Assembly (NCBI RefSeq): GCF_024713975.1
Contig: NC_091094.1
Location: 22,530,501-22,594,500, forward strand
Reading direction: 5' to 3'
Origin: Paralichthys olivaceus
Lineage: Eukaryota; Chordata; Actinopteri; Pleuronectiformes; Paralichthyidae
Length of the DNA: 64,000 bases
A program made the position numbers and the translations under genes. Below are positions 46,083 to 59,262 of this stretch, one piece after another. The stretch's first letter is position 1. The number at the start of each line of letters is the position of its first letter. The notes beneath the pieces were generated by a model that was given only the letters and a program-made list of their open reading frames with translations, was not told where the DNA came from and made no database searches.

Positions 46083-49000
46083 ACTACTTATTAAAATATT
46101 TTTGATGGCAAATTCAAGTTCTAAATCTTTTTCATCCTTAAAATACATGCCAGATTGTCCCCATGGAATTTCCTTGATCAGCCAGAATATTAGAAGCTGA
46201 GTTTTTTGAAATCTTGATTAAAAAGAAAGCAGTGACCGAAGGATCAAACAAACAAAAAAGCTCCCCTCAGCATTAATATTCATGCGGCTGCTCCTGACGG
46301 GAGCTGTCAGTCCAGTTTCGATTTTTGAAAAGAAACATTCCAGCGTGAAGAGCATAAAGCAAGTCTGCAGCTTCAGCAGCACCTCAGGCCTATGTGAGGC
46401 CTGCGCACCAGATGTGCCTCGACTTGCTTTGCTCCAATCCATGATAACTTTGCATTCTCTCTTTCATTAGAGAGCTGGGAACCCTGGTTTTCCAACCTGG
46501 CTCCAAGCTAGAAGAAGGTGGTTTTCCAGTAGTTTCTGTCCCGTTACCAGTTGAAACATATTATTAGCATTCAGAGATCACCTGCCCTTTTGTAATGTTA
46601 AACCGCCCACTGAACACAGTCTTTATTGTACACAGAGGCCACTGACTGTAACAACACACTGTCTGTGTACATTGTCACTCACAAAAAAACGTCCTGGGCC
46701 TGTAAATCTCTGAAATTTAGCTCTTTTACACATTTCCTAAAAAACGTACCAAGACGCTATCATCCAAATAAAGTGGAACTCCAGAAAAAGCTGCATGTGG
46801 TGAACACCAGTTAAAAGCAATACATCTGAAATATGGAAACATTTGTGTCTAATCTTCCCCACACGACCTACCACAGCACATGAAATTCCATTCCTCCTTG
46901 TGAAAAAGAGAAAACTCAACGCAGGAAAATGGAGGCAAAATTTACGGTGCACCTACTTGTGTCAGTACAGAAGTCATTTGTTTGCTGACCAAGCGTTACT
47001 GCCGATTGCCATGGAAACAGACCACAGTCAATAGAAAGCTCATCAGCGTACACATTACAGGGAGTGTGTCTGACAGAGATTCGCAGCTCTGTTTGAATAA
47101 GACCTTGCATTTGATAATAATGAAAACACAATCATGTGCTACATTTGGGAAAGCATGGTCGCAGCCCTAAAAAAGAATTCTATTATATTACCTCTGTATT
47201 TTTCCACTACAGGTGATTGCTGTAGTTACAGACTCCTTGACAGACCTGGATATCTTTAGAGATCTTCAGGAGGCATGTTCCCAACGCAGAGTCCCCGTCT
47301 ACATCCTGTTGGACAAATTGTGTGCTCCCGCTTTCCTCAAGATGTGCAGAAATGTCGGTGTTACTCTGGAGGACCTTCGGGTATGTGGTTGGTTCAGTAA
47401 CACTGGGTGTGGTTCTGTGTGCACAACAGGAACATCAGATGGCATCACATCATCATATGTCCTTTAAGGGTTCTTTTTAAGTTTTTGCCATGGCGACATA
47501 GCCGATATTAGCATTATAAGCTGTTTGCTTAACAATCCAGTTGGTAAGGAACCAACTTTGTTCCTTTACCTGCCACAACCTTCTTTACACTTCCTGATAC
47601 AGCATCAGTGTCCCTTTCTGCCCTGAAATAGTGCTTCTCAGGAGTTGTATTATAACATCTTGTCATCTAAATGCAATGATGGCTGAAGCTCTTGGCAAGC
47701 GACCACCACCACCTGCTCCCAAGTCCCCACAAGGAGCCAATTTTCAGCTTCAGTGAAAACTTACACACTTGCACCTTTAAGATTTGATGACTGGGTGGGT
47801 CTTTACTTAACTCTCATTCCTGTTCTTTCTTTTTTAATCCTTACAGCAAATGAGAGTACGAACCATAACTGGTACGTCTTATTACATGAGATCAGGAGCA
47901 AGGATTACTGGGAAAGTTCACGAGAGGTTCATGCTGATTGATGGAAACAGAGTCGCTACAGGTTCTTACAGGTAACATCCTGCAAACCATTTTACCTAAG
48001 TCGGCTATTATGGAGAATGGAAATTCCTAATACCACCGTGCAAAAGAATACATTTTCATTCCTAGTTGATCAAATGTAGCTGTTTACTTTCAAGTGAAAG
48101 TCAATGTCAACTTTTGTTGTTAATTCTGCAATATGTACAGGACATGAAATGCTGTTTCTCTGATCACTGGTGTAAACATAAGTAGAGAGAACATAAAAGT
48201 ATGCAACACATTAAGTACTCAAAGTATAGTAGAACACATAGCATGCAGTAATAAGTCACACGGTGGCTAGGATGAGACTAGTGCAATCCAGAATAGTGCA
48301 AAAGTGGATTGAGAGTGCCAAAATACTTCATGGGAAGTAATGTAATGAACATGTTGTTAAATGTGACTCCTGTGCAGGTTCAACTGGACTGATGGCAAAC
48401 TGAACAGCAGCAATCTAATCGAACTTTCTGGCCAGATAACAGAGAAGTTTGATGAGGAGTTCCGCATCCTCTACGCCCAGTCTCTACCTATAAACACTCG
48501 AGGACCTCCAAGTGTCCGAAACAGCGGCATCTATGAGCATCTCCTCATCAAGCACTCGGTCACCTCCTCCCCTCACTTGGCCAGAGAGAGGCTTGTGGAT
48601 CCAGTGTGTCTGACCAGCACGCCCAGTCGCAAGCCCCAAACCATAGCGGTGCAGCAGCCCACACTTGATCCTTCAACTCCAGATCGTTGTAAATCCAGCC
48701 CAGTGTCTGACTCCTCCACCATAGGTGAGGACTGGATGGAGCAGCATCACATGGAGGAGGAGGAGATCCTGGCTGGTAGCACGACTCAGCCTTTCCCTGC
48801 AGAGCAGCTACTTGGGAAAGAACCAACAATACCCAGCACGGTCTCCTGCCATGCCTCCACTCAGACCAGCAGGTCAGTGGCAGACAGTGACACCCAGACG
48901 GACCTCCAGCTCACACGACACCCCGGCATCATCACACTGACAAGCACAGGACAGAACCAGGCCACCTCTCTATCCTTTCCGCCGTCCAGACAGATCTCGC

Positions 49001-49278
49001 CCACCCAGGCAGCTCCAGACAACACCTTGAAGGACTCTTTCCACAAGCTGACCAAGGAGCGCCAGTACCACTACTCCACCATCCGCTCCAAGCTGGAACA
49101 CATGATGACCGCACTGTCCCAGAGGCGAGAGCTAGCAGACGTCACCAACATGACTCAGGGGCTTGGCGCTCACAGCAGGCAGAGGGCACACAAAGACTGG
49201 GAGGAGCAACCAAACCCCAGACTGCTTGTTGAAAGTGCGGGCAAGGGCACGTGGCCAAGAGCCAGATGTGTACACTAG
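45264..49278 (+). CDS. fam83d: FAM83D (CHICA) spindle-associated CK1 scaffold, 4 coding exons
   Basis: Exons 45264-45749, 47213-47380, 47847-47971 and 48378-49278 join in phase to 559 residues (human 585). The first ATG in the frame is 45264; upstream codons in frame are non-ATG. The N-terminal DUF1669 pseudo-phospholipase-D domain runs to about residue 290, with family motifs [37 protein letters not shown] and [12 protein letters not shown]. At the PLD-like HxKx4D position it has His243-Glu-Arg245 and Asp250, so Arg replaces Lys. FAM83 proteins anchor CK1 kinases through this domain; FAM83D brings CK1-alpha to the spindle with HMMR and dynein light chain. Two TQT motifs (STQTS, DTQTD near 48857-48903) resemble LC8-binding sites. 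A C-terminal block ([19 protein letters not shown]) matches the conserved family-D tail. Confidence 0.95.
46050..46083. repeat. (GT)n(TA)n microsatellite in fam83d intron 1
   Basis: About ten GT units followed by TATATATATA, in the 1.46-kb first intron. No other structure was noted in that intron. Confidence 0.9.
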
Positions 49279-49730
49279 TTTTCCTGCAGGGATTTTGATG
49301 ATGGGGGGGGAGTGAACAAAGAGCTCTTGCAAGGTTTCTAGTGGATCTTCTGTTTCATATAAATGCTTTTGGCTCACTTAGCTTTTTTTCCATTTGTCTT
49401 CTATTTTGCTTTGCCCACTTTAGTCCTTTTCATGCGGTGTCCTGTCCATGTCGAAGCAATTTTTGGTGAAACGATAATGCATGGCTGTAACTGATCTTGC
49501 AAATATTAATTTTGACCAAAGACTGTGCAATAATAATTTTTTGACCATGTCAGTTTAATGAATATCATTTGCTGAGGAGGTAAGACTGGAAAATATTTAC
49601 TGTAGTATGAATGAAAATGCATGTTTTGGTTATTTCAATCACATTTGACTGCTGGAGCCACATCTGAACCTCATTCCAGAGAGCAGCTGGCTCTCACTGT
49701 GCCTTGCTAATAAAGGAAAAGTATTTTTTT
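49279..49730 (+). other. fam83d: 3'UTR of fam83d with AATAAA
   Basis: The tail runs from the stop to the polyadenylation signal AATAAA at 49709-49714 (GCTAATAAAGG). No other gene feature. Confidence 0.65.
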
Positions 49731-52700
49731 CTAAATGAGGGCTCATTTCTTTTGTCTTTTTGTCTCCTAGTTCCTACTCGTGCACCCTTTGTGTTCCACT
49801 CAGCCTCATCGTAGTTAAAACTGCAATCAGCTCCTCCAGTTGAATGTTGGGAGACAGAATTGCTTCCTTGTTCAGGGTGTATGTAAAGAAGACGCTGTGA
49901 CAGATCACTAGATTAGATTAGGATGAGCTGCCAATTCCTTGTTGTATGTTTATTTTCTTCATAGATTCTTTCAGCAAAGGAGTCAAATAGAGGGTTGGCA
50001 TTTGTGAGAAGCCCTACATTAACAACAATCTACTTAAAGTTATTCTGAATCTCCACACAAAGTCAATCATGGGCAGCATGTGCTGCGGGGCCTGGCACAC
50101 ACATGAGTTATGAAGCCTTTCAATCTTCATGACTCAGACCTAAGCACAAAGGTCCCGCTGTGAATATCAAAACACGTCAAGTTTCTCATATCTGGTTTAA
50201 AGAGTGCTCAGAATGCCCTGTTATAAATGAATTACTGGTGCTGAGTTTTTATGTGAATAATGTTTAACTATATGGAGGAGATGAGAGGTGTTACCACTGC
50301 ATATCAAGATGTAGATAGCTTTATTGACAAAGGAAGGAGGCCTGTATGTGGTTCTAATACACGATGGAGAGCAGGAATCAGATGATCAAAAGACTGTGCT
50401 TACAGATGAAGAACCACTTAATACTCTCATCAACTGATAAGCTCAAGGTTCTTTTGCTCGCAGCTCTATATTACCAAATATAAGAAACAAATGAGTTCAA
50501 GTTGTAAAACAGTCTATTATTATACAATTTTAGATGTACACAGAAACACTGGAATTAATAAAAAAAATGTGCCCATTAAATATTTTTGTTTTCCCACAGG
50601 CTGTAGTTGGGAACTGCTTCCACAGCTGAGCCCATATTTCAAGATATTGTGGATGAACTGATAATAATGACACATTTCTTTGAATGAAAAACATTGTACA
50701 GAATAAAACAGTACTTTTACTTTAGATACTCAGTTACATTTAATAGGGTAACATTAATATTATAAACAGTTAACGGATGTTTATTCCCATGTTGTACAGT
50801 AATACTTATACAGCAAAATTATTATTTTCCTGAAAAACTGGTTTTTCAGAAAATATTAAAAAAGAGTGTAAATACGAGTACTTTTAGTTTTTAAGAACAT
50901 TTAGATGTGTGTGTACACACTGAGGACCTCTTCCATAATTTACCTGCTTGTTGCTATGGCCACAGAAATGACTCACCCAATATTAATAATTTAATACATT
51001 GATTAATTGCAGTTTCAACCATATTGGCATTATTTGATATGGTGTGAGAGAAACTGGAATCACTTTAAGACTAGTTTGACATACAAATGTTGCAAAAGGT
51101 CATAATAAAACCTTAGTTAAATAGAAAATGACAATTAGTTTAAAAACAAGTGGTGTTGTTATGAATGTTTTCCATTTACAGCATGCCACATCATTATCAT
51201 TCAGACGTAACACAGCCAAGACTTGAAACTATTACATGGCAATAAGGAAAAAACAGCAGGCCGTTCAGTAGCTCCTCCTGTGGCGCGTGTATCTCCTACC
51301 AGGCAAACACATCAAAAGCCTCTGCATTCATTATGTAAAATGGCGTCGCTGAAGGGAATCGATCTACAAGTAAATACAATGGTGGTGATATGTGAGAGAA
51401 CGGTATTCGATTGTAATTGGCTGCTGCAAAGCAACCACTGGCTGTAATCAAGGAAGCAGCAGGGGATCCACAACACAACAGTCTGCACCTATTAGGCTCG
51501 GCTCACTGGTAAATAGAGAACATCACATATTCCACCTCACAAGCCACAATTAAAAAACTATATCTGTGATTTACTTTTTTAATTGATATCCCCCCTCTTA
51601 CATAGAAAGTGAGTATTTCTAACACATTTAGGGATCCTAGTTGTGGTGAGTATCAGTGGCAGTCAGTGGCAGGACTCAGCCACCAGAGAGAGCCCTGTCC
51701 TTACCTAAAACATGCTCACTGTTCTTTCCCCTAGTTTGTCCTGCTTTAGTCCCCTCACAGAGAAGGGTTGCAACTCTGGAAACACCAAGGGCTTGTTTCT
51801 TAGAACAAAATAACACCATTTGAGTCTTTTCCCCCACAAACACTTTGTTGAATTATCACAATTCACAGATAAATTTGTTATAATTAAATTTTGGTGCCTC
51901 TCAGGCAGTTTTTAAGCTGTAATACGTTCATGTTTGATTTAGGTGGACACAGCAGAAAGAGTCAAACAGCCGCCATCAGTTGTCCTCCTCAGGTCATTTA
52001 TGATCCCCGGAGAATCGTGGCACAACCTCTCCTGCTGCATGCTGGGTACAGAACAGTCCTTGTGGATGTCAGCATGTGTGACAGAAGGTGTAACATTATA
52101 TCCAACCAAACATTGTGTGTTTTCTTATCCAGTCAGTCAGCACACATGTAGCTTGATAATGATAAATCACAATTAGAGAAGTCTAAAAAAATGGAGTTAG
52201 TAAAATGACAGGACTAGAAATTGTTTGATGAGGGATTGAAGAGGATACAGAAAACAAATGTCCAGAAACAAAAAACTAAACAAAATAGCTTATTCTTTAT
52301 TTTAGGCTACTCCCTAAACCAAACGAAAATCACTTCACTTCTCTTTTTTATATCACTCTCTTTTCTCAATCTCTTTTTGTTTTATTGTGGTTAATTACTG
52401 TTATTTTTGTAGCCTTAATTTCTTATTTCATATGTGCAATGATAATAATGCCTGTAATTTTTTTTCTCATTATCATCAATCTGGGATTCAGGGATATACA
52501 GTGGTTGATACCTTCTTTTTCTTTTCTTTCATTCACTTTTGGAGAAGTAACTTTCGTAAGGGATTACACTCAAGAAATAAAGAGTATTAAAAAAAGATAA
52601 TGATAAATCCCAGCTGCAGAACCAGGGATGACAGTAGAGATCAGATTTTCCAGCAGGTTTTACAACACCCTGGATGTAAATGCAGCTTTCTTTTCATACA

Positions 52701-54540
52701 TTACTTCATTTGAATATTTTGTACATTTTAGCATATTAAAAAATGGCCTGGTTGTGTGTGATATGATGGCAGCCCCTCCTTCTCGTCCTCACAGCTCTGC
52801 AGAGTCCCACAGGACAGAATAGATCAGGAAGACACAGACAGACAGCACCGGCCATGTAATTGATTATCGGGTTTATATCCATCACTGTGTACGTGTACGT
52901 CGTCTCCCTCTGTGTCTGGCTGTGAATGCACAGATTGGAGTTCTAACTGTAGCACGGTGTTTCTGTTATTTCATTATCATATAAACTCAATGAACAATTA
53001 GAGCAGTGGAATTACTGTCAGATGTTCGGATTTTGGCTCGGGCTCCTGGAAGTAACGAACATCAGGTTTGGCTTCTGACACTAACTGACAGAGTTAAATG
53101 GCTCTCCCGATGCTGAGCATAAACCTTTTAATTACTGCAAACATGGTTGATGAGTTTGAAGCTTGATTACTTGGCCTTCATTAGTCAGATTGTGAGCTAT
53201 AGTGACTCCCAGAGGTGCAATTTGGCACCTCTAAATACTGCCAGCCTCTGTGTTTAGCAGATACATTCACCCTACAGTAGCCTACACCCGAACAGGTGTG
53301 TGCACCCGAATACACACTGTGTACTCTTATGTATGTGCACACACACTTTTGATCATCATCCTGAACAAGCAGCGCTGTTTGCAGGCGTTTCAGTCTGTTC
53401 TTTAATTTGGAGAAAGAACCTGACTTGAGGAAAACACTGATAAAATGTGCTTAGTGTGCTGAGTCCTAGTTTGTCGAACTGTGCCTGTCATAATGATTTG
53501 GTGTTTGCTGTGCCATCTTGGCCTTGTTTTCCATCAGGGCGGCCGGTGGTTGTCACTACACTGAGGAGGGAGCGTTCTGCCTCAGGCCACGACACACTGA
53601 TAATGAATGTTCAGCTCATTGGAAAATAAAGTGTTTCTGAATTATGTGGTCAGGATCTGGCCGTTGCTTGGCGTGAGTCACAGACGCAGTCATGACATGT
53701 GCGGACGTTCAGTTTGCACAACAGTCTATCACTTCCTGCCCTATGATGCTGATGTCAGGCCATTACAGGCCGCAGCCAGACTAATGCAGGTGGAAGGTAT
53801 TGTTGATAGGCTCTTTGTATTAAGCTGCATGTTGGGCTTTAAAAACACGCAGTCCGGCAGCAGCCTTGACGCTATTTTTAGACGGGTACAGCTGCTCCTT
53901 AGCACCCAGCCTTAAACCAGCCATTCACTAGAGATTTATGGCACGAGCCCACGAGAAACAGCTGTAGTGTCTTGCCACTTGCTTGTCCAAGGAGAGCAGC
54001 AGAGGTCTATGAAACATTGCATTTATTGTGTTTACTGTGATGCCTTTTCACAACAGCTGACACCAGTATAAAGTGTTGTTGGATGTTTTAGCCACAAGTA
54101 TGGAGCGTCCGGTGCCGCAGCGATGAGTCAGAACACGGTCACCACGCCACCTGAGTCCAACATACGTCCAACACTTGTGGCGAGCTGCTCCCCCACAACA
54201 CCATGTGTCCCAGCATGTTAGCTCAGCATACTGTTATAAAGCTGAAATAATAGCACCACAGATTGTTTATCAGCAGAAAAACACTTCCCTTTTCTAATGA
54301 AAGAAGCCCAGTGTTCAACCGATGTCTCCGGTGAGGACAGAAGACAGAGAAGATTCCAGGGACTTTTGTTTGGTGCAAATGTCTGCCGTTGTGTTTCCTT
54401 AACACTGTGATCACAGTCCAGTTCACCACGGCCTCAGTCTGACTGTGACTGTCACATGATTATAGCTGTGTAAATTGGCAGGAAAGTGCTGTGGAGATAC
54501 AGTCTGCAGAGGAATTGTCCTGCTGGTGGCTGCCTTTATG

Positions 54541-54543
<3 letters not shown>

Positions 54544-54571
<28 letters not shown>
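54544..54571. repeat. (GT)n microsatellite
   Basis: About 14 GT units, ending in TTTTGGGGGTGGG. Confidence 0.9.
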
Positions 54572-54574
<3 letters not shown>

Positions 54575-54940
54575 GGGGGTGGGCGCTAAACACGCAGCTC
54601 TCTTCCAGCCACACTGTAGCAGCTAAGCTTAAGTTTAGCTTATCACTGTCAGTTTGTTGTCTGCATTATTCAAAAGGACACCTTATCAGCCGGGGCTACT
54701 CGTATTAGCCGTCTCCACCATGAGCTCTGCACAATGATGTTCTACACTGTTCCACATTAACTCTGGTGTCTATTTCAGCAGCTCTCTATCCATTTATTGA
54801 TGCATGTCTTCCATTGATCCAGCTATTGATTTGCCATGCAATCCATTACCCATCTGTCTGTTTCAGCGTGCTTTTAAATGATCCGTCAGATTGAGCTATT
54901 AAGGGGAGTCGTGGTGAAGTCCAAAGGTTGGTGATACATT

Positions 54941-54941
<1 letters not shown>

Positions 54942-54989
<48 letters not shown>
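54942..54989. repeat. (GT)n microsatellite
   Basis: About 24 uninterrupted GT units, the second-longest GT tract in the window. Confidence 0.95.
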
Positions 54990-54990
<1 letters not shown>

Positions 54991-57268
54991 AAGGGGGATG
55001 GGATCAGGTGTTAGGCATTTAGAATTGGGTTAAACAGTGTTATGAAATGTGAAGAAGTCATGAACATAATTGATTATAGTAACATCCTCTAAATTTAAAC
55101 AAGAATCCAAAGATGAAGGACATATATTAAAAACTGAGAGGTATAAATGTGTCTAATTTAAAATTGTATTACTGCAATTAATGAGTTAGTTGAAATGCTT
55201 ACCTAATGTTCTGTATCTTTATACAGATACATTTAAATACACTAAAAACAACAGTTACTACCAAAATACAGCTCAAACATCTGCTTTTATTTTTTTTGCT
55301 CTCAGACATGCACTGAAATCCAGACATTTTCCTGAAACTTTCTGAACAAGCTGTGTGTGAGAATGCAAATGTCCATGTCAACTTTTCCTGCCAGCCCCCC
55401 CGGAAAAATGTCGAGAAAATGTCAGAGTGAGCCCATGTGAATTAACAGCGAGCGTGTTGGCGTGTTGAGTTTGATTCAACAGGGAAGAAACAAAACATAT
55501 GAAAGAAAGGAGCCATCCATTTTGTCGATAAGTCCAGATGCCAGTTTCAATGTCCTGTACACAAAAACATGCTTTCTGCAGCAGAATTTGTGCATGATGT
55601 CCTTCCCCTGCATGCTCTACACAGATACCACCCATCCACTGAATGATCTACACATTTTTCTTATTGTGAAAGGCAATTTCCCAGACATTCCCGGAGTTAT
55701 ATTCTGAAAACGACTATAAAGAAAAGGGGAAGCTGGGTTAAAAAATCTGACTATAACCTACATCTACCAACATCTCTAAATGCCCCATCTTGTTTCAGCT
55801 GTCCACAAACTGATGTGTGAGAACAATACATTTTTCATTTTTACAGGAAGTCACATGCTGAAACTGTTTCTTGGCCAGGCACAGTGACTTAGCTACAGCT
55901 AAGCTAATAGTCTCCTGGCTCTGGCTTCATACCTCACAGACAGAGAGGAGAGTGGTCTCAATGTTCTCATCTAAGTCTTGGCAAGAGACTGTCTAACTAT
56001 TCCTTCCATTTTAATGGTCCTTTATGGCCTGAAGCTCATGAAAATGTTTCAGAATTTAACTGGGTAAACTTAAAAAATGCTCGGTCATCAAGCTAAAAAA
56101 ACAGGTTGTGTTTTATCTGACATTTTGGAAGCTTTCACCTGACACCAGCAGTATTAAAGAGAAACACATCCTCCACATGGCACACTTCTTTAAAGTTCTG
56201 GAAGTTGATTTTTTCTTAACAAAGATAAAAGTGTGCTGGTATTTTTGATGTTTCATCCTTTTTTGAATTATGGTGTGGGTTTTCCAGGGCAACACTTTAA
56301 TCTTCCTGTAAGAACACACTTTGAGGAAACAAAGAAAGTGCCACCAGCCAAACATAGATGTGGGGCGCTCAGTTGTACGGGAGGGGTTTCAGATTGAGAT
56401 GCAAGATGGATTCATATATATTCATGAATTCAGTCAGAAAAGTCAAACGGAAGCAGTATGATAATCTTGCAGTAATTGCATTTTTCCCTCCAACTGTTTT
56501 TGGCAGAGCTGAGAGCAACATCCTGCGACGTGCGACGGGGAAATCAACGGCGAGGGAGTGTCACAGCGGTGAACAGTAGATACACTCTGACCCCGTACCT
56601 GAGGCCAGCAAATCCACAGCGAGGTCAAGTGGTGGTTATGCCAAGTCATTGGATTCATGGGTAATGGGATGGCCATCATTAGTCCTGGGATGGTCAATTA
56701 TATGTTTAATTAAGCAAGACAGACGTCAGATAATTGAACTATTGACTGGCCTCTCTGAGTCACATTTGTCTTCTGATACAGGGAGGGTGCAGCTGAAGTC
56801 ATATCTGATCCAGATGAGAGTGGATATAAAAAATCCAGGCCTTTTAATTGCTCCACAGATTCATTTGATGCCCTGACCCCTGCCTGCAGAACTTTTATGT
56901 TTAATTTTCTGACAGTGAGCTCTTTCTCTTCGAGGCCTCAGGAAACACCAATATAAGCCGACAAAAAAAGGAACATCCAAAAGGACCATTTTCAAGCTAT
57001 CAGGCTTTTTTCATACATGTCAGTCTGCTGGGTACATGTCAGCTGCCGTCTGAAAAGTGCTGACATCGCTGCCCTCCTGTCCGGCAGCCCGCTCCCTCTG
57101 TGTGAACTTGGATTTAGCTCAAGGGTATAGCCACCGTGCTAATGTGATGTAGCTCCAAGAAGGAAACAAATTGGCCTGACATCTCATACACTGCCTTGTC
57201 TTGATTGTGTGATGGCTTCTACTGCTAATGTGTTACGATGGGTGGACCTGCACGGGGAGGGAGACGGG

Positions 57269-57332
57269 CCTGTGTGTGTGTGTGTGTGTGTGTGTGTGCT
57301 AGAAAGGGAAAGAGAGAGAAAGAGAGAGAGCG
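57269..57332. repeat. (TG)n plus GA-rich tract
   Basis: About 14 TG units (57271-57298) followed by a purine-rich AAAGAGAGAG stretch. Confidence 0.9.
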
Positions 57333-58354
57333 AGCGGGAGGATGGGGGAAGGGCCTCAGTCTGCAAGATCAGCACAAGTGGAATTGCATTGATTCAGTTA
57401 ACTGCAGAGTTGGAGCGTGATGTGGAATTCTGTTTATCAAGGGTGGAGTTTACACGATAGGCTCCATTTTGATCTTATTTTCTACATCGTATTCATAATC
57501 AGACCCTGCTCTAAACTATAACATCGGCCTAACACATTTTAGCTTCGCTCCACCTGGAGTTACATGTTACGTTGTACAAAGTGAGCAAATACGTATTCCT
57601 CACTAATTCATCATCTTAAATGTAACAGTCCTAATATTTTTTTTTCCAGCAACACAAATAGAAATGCTTGCAGCTGCTCAGATGCTACGGTAGCAGACAC
57701 ACACACAGATCATCATAATCTGTATTAATCTATGAGATCAGATGCAAACCACTGACATCATGTTGTGTAGATCACCAGACAATGTGCAGCACATTCAGAT
57801 TAAACACAGACTCGTGTTTTATATTCAAACTGAAGCAGTGGGCTCAGACAACATCTGTCCAATCTTAAGAAAATGCTAAATAAATCTCAAACATTGCTTT
57901 AATTAAATGGAATAAAGCACAGACATCACAGCTCCACAAAAGACAATTTCCTATAAATAAAGAGAGAAATCTAATGCAGGTGTTCCTTGTGTCTGTGTTT
58001 TTGGGAGAGGATACACACATTGTAAATTAATGAGGCTCTCTCTTAAACATACATTTAAATGGGGATGTTGCAGATGTATATTTTCTCTCCTCTCTTCCCT
58101 CTCTGGCTTCGCATTCCTCTGTCTGGCATAGGGAATTTGTCTCTAAGGGTTTATCATAACTGCCTCATATTTCCCCCCCTAGTTTGTCATTTTGCTGATC
58201 CAGACGCTTTTTCACATTTCTGTATTCTTATCATCCACTGGCAGTAAGATGATCCATTTCACTTATTTCTTAGAAGTGTGACTGTAGCCTAAGTCAATAT
58301 CTACAGAATGAATTCTGCGAAAGGAGGGCTTGCTGAGGAGGGGCAGCTAGTTAG

Positions 58355-58385
58355 CGGTGGTGGTGGTGGTGGTGGTACTGGTGGC
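58355..58385. repeat. (GGT)n trinucleotide repeat
   Basis: Seven GGT units, one interruption (ACT), then GGTGG. Not inside a recognisable coding frame. Confidence 0.9.
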
Positions 58386-59224
58386 GCAGGACACTTTTTT
58401 TATCCAGAGTCAGCAAGGGTAAAATGTCAAGCATTTCTTAGGGAAGCAGCTCCATAGGATTCCATTCTAAGCTTTAATCTTAATTGAGAGCATCGCACAT
58501 TGATATTCCATAGGCCTCTTTGCCCTTCGCCTCTCAGCTACTTTCATTTAGAGGACAGCCGTGTACTGCACTAGAGCATGGGGATTGCTTTGTCAGACAG
58601 CCAAGAGGCCAAAGGCAAGGTCAACCTCTCTTTGTAATGTGGCTCACTATGGAGTGAAGGCATCACCTCTTTGATGCTGTCAGTGCTTCTGTGAAACATT
58701 TCTGAGTCTTCTTCAAGTAAAAGTGAATAAAATGTTTTACATTCTGACCTCATATTGTTACCAAATATAGGAGGAGGACTCATGTTTTACTTAAAATAGT
58801 TTCACAGTTTCCCGACTTGTGGATCTGAACGCATCACTTATTTCCTCCCTCCCACAGCTCGAGGCCAAACGGAATGATGATTTAATCCAGAGTGGAGTAA
58901 AAGAGGATATTTACATATTTTGCAGTCAGAGAGAGTTCATTGTAGCAGTCAAAGAGATGATTTAATTATGCTCAAGTTTATCTGAAATAATCGTTTAGCT
59001 ATAAACGCGGCCTGCATGACGTCCGTGTGGGAGAGCTCCCAATTTAGTGTTAGGAACGGACTAGCTGGCAGATGCAGTGATAAGGCCCATATCATCGAGT
59101 AAGGTGAGGAGAGGAGGAGGGTGCGGGACAGCAATGCTCCCGCCACTCCTGTGGGAAGACTTGTCATGCCACCTTTAGAAAGGTGATGAAAACAGATGAA
59201 ATAAGGTCTCATCAAACAAACATA

Positions 59225-59262
59225 CGCACGCACGCACACACACACACACACACACACACGGA
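59225..59262. repeat. (CGCA)n(CA)n microsatellite
   Basis: ACGCACGCACGC followed by about 13 CA units, then GACAGACAGA. Confidence 0.9.

Noticed and set aside
56358-56876. Cluster of short open frames at 56.4-56.9 kb
   Set aside because: Frames overlap on both strands without a consistent protein or splice signals; at most a non-coding element.
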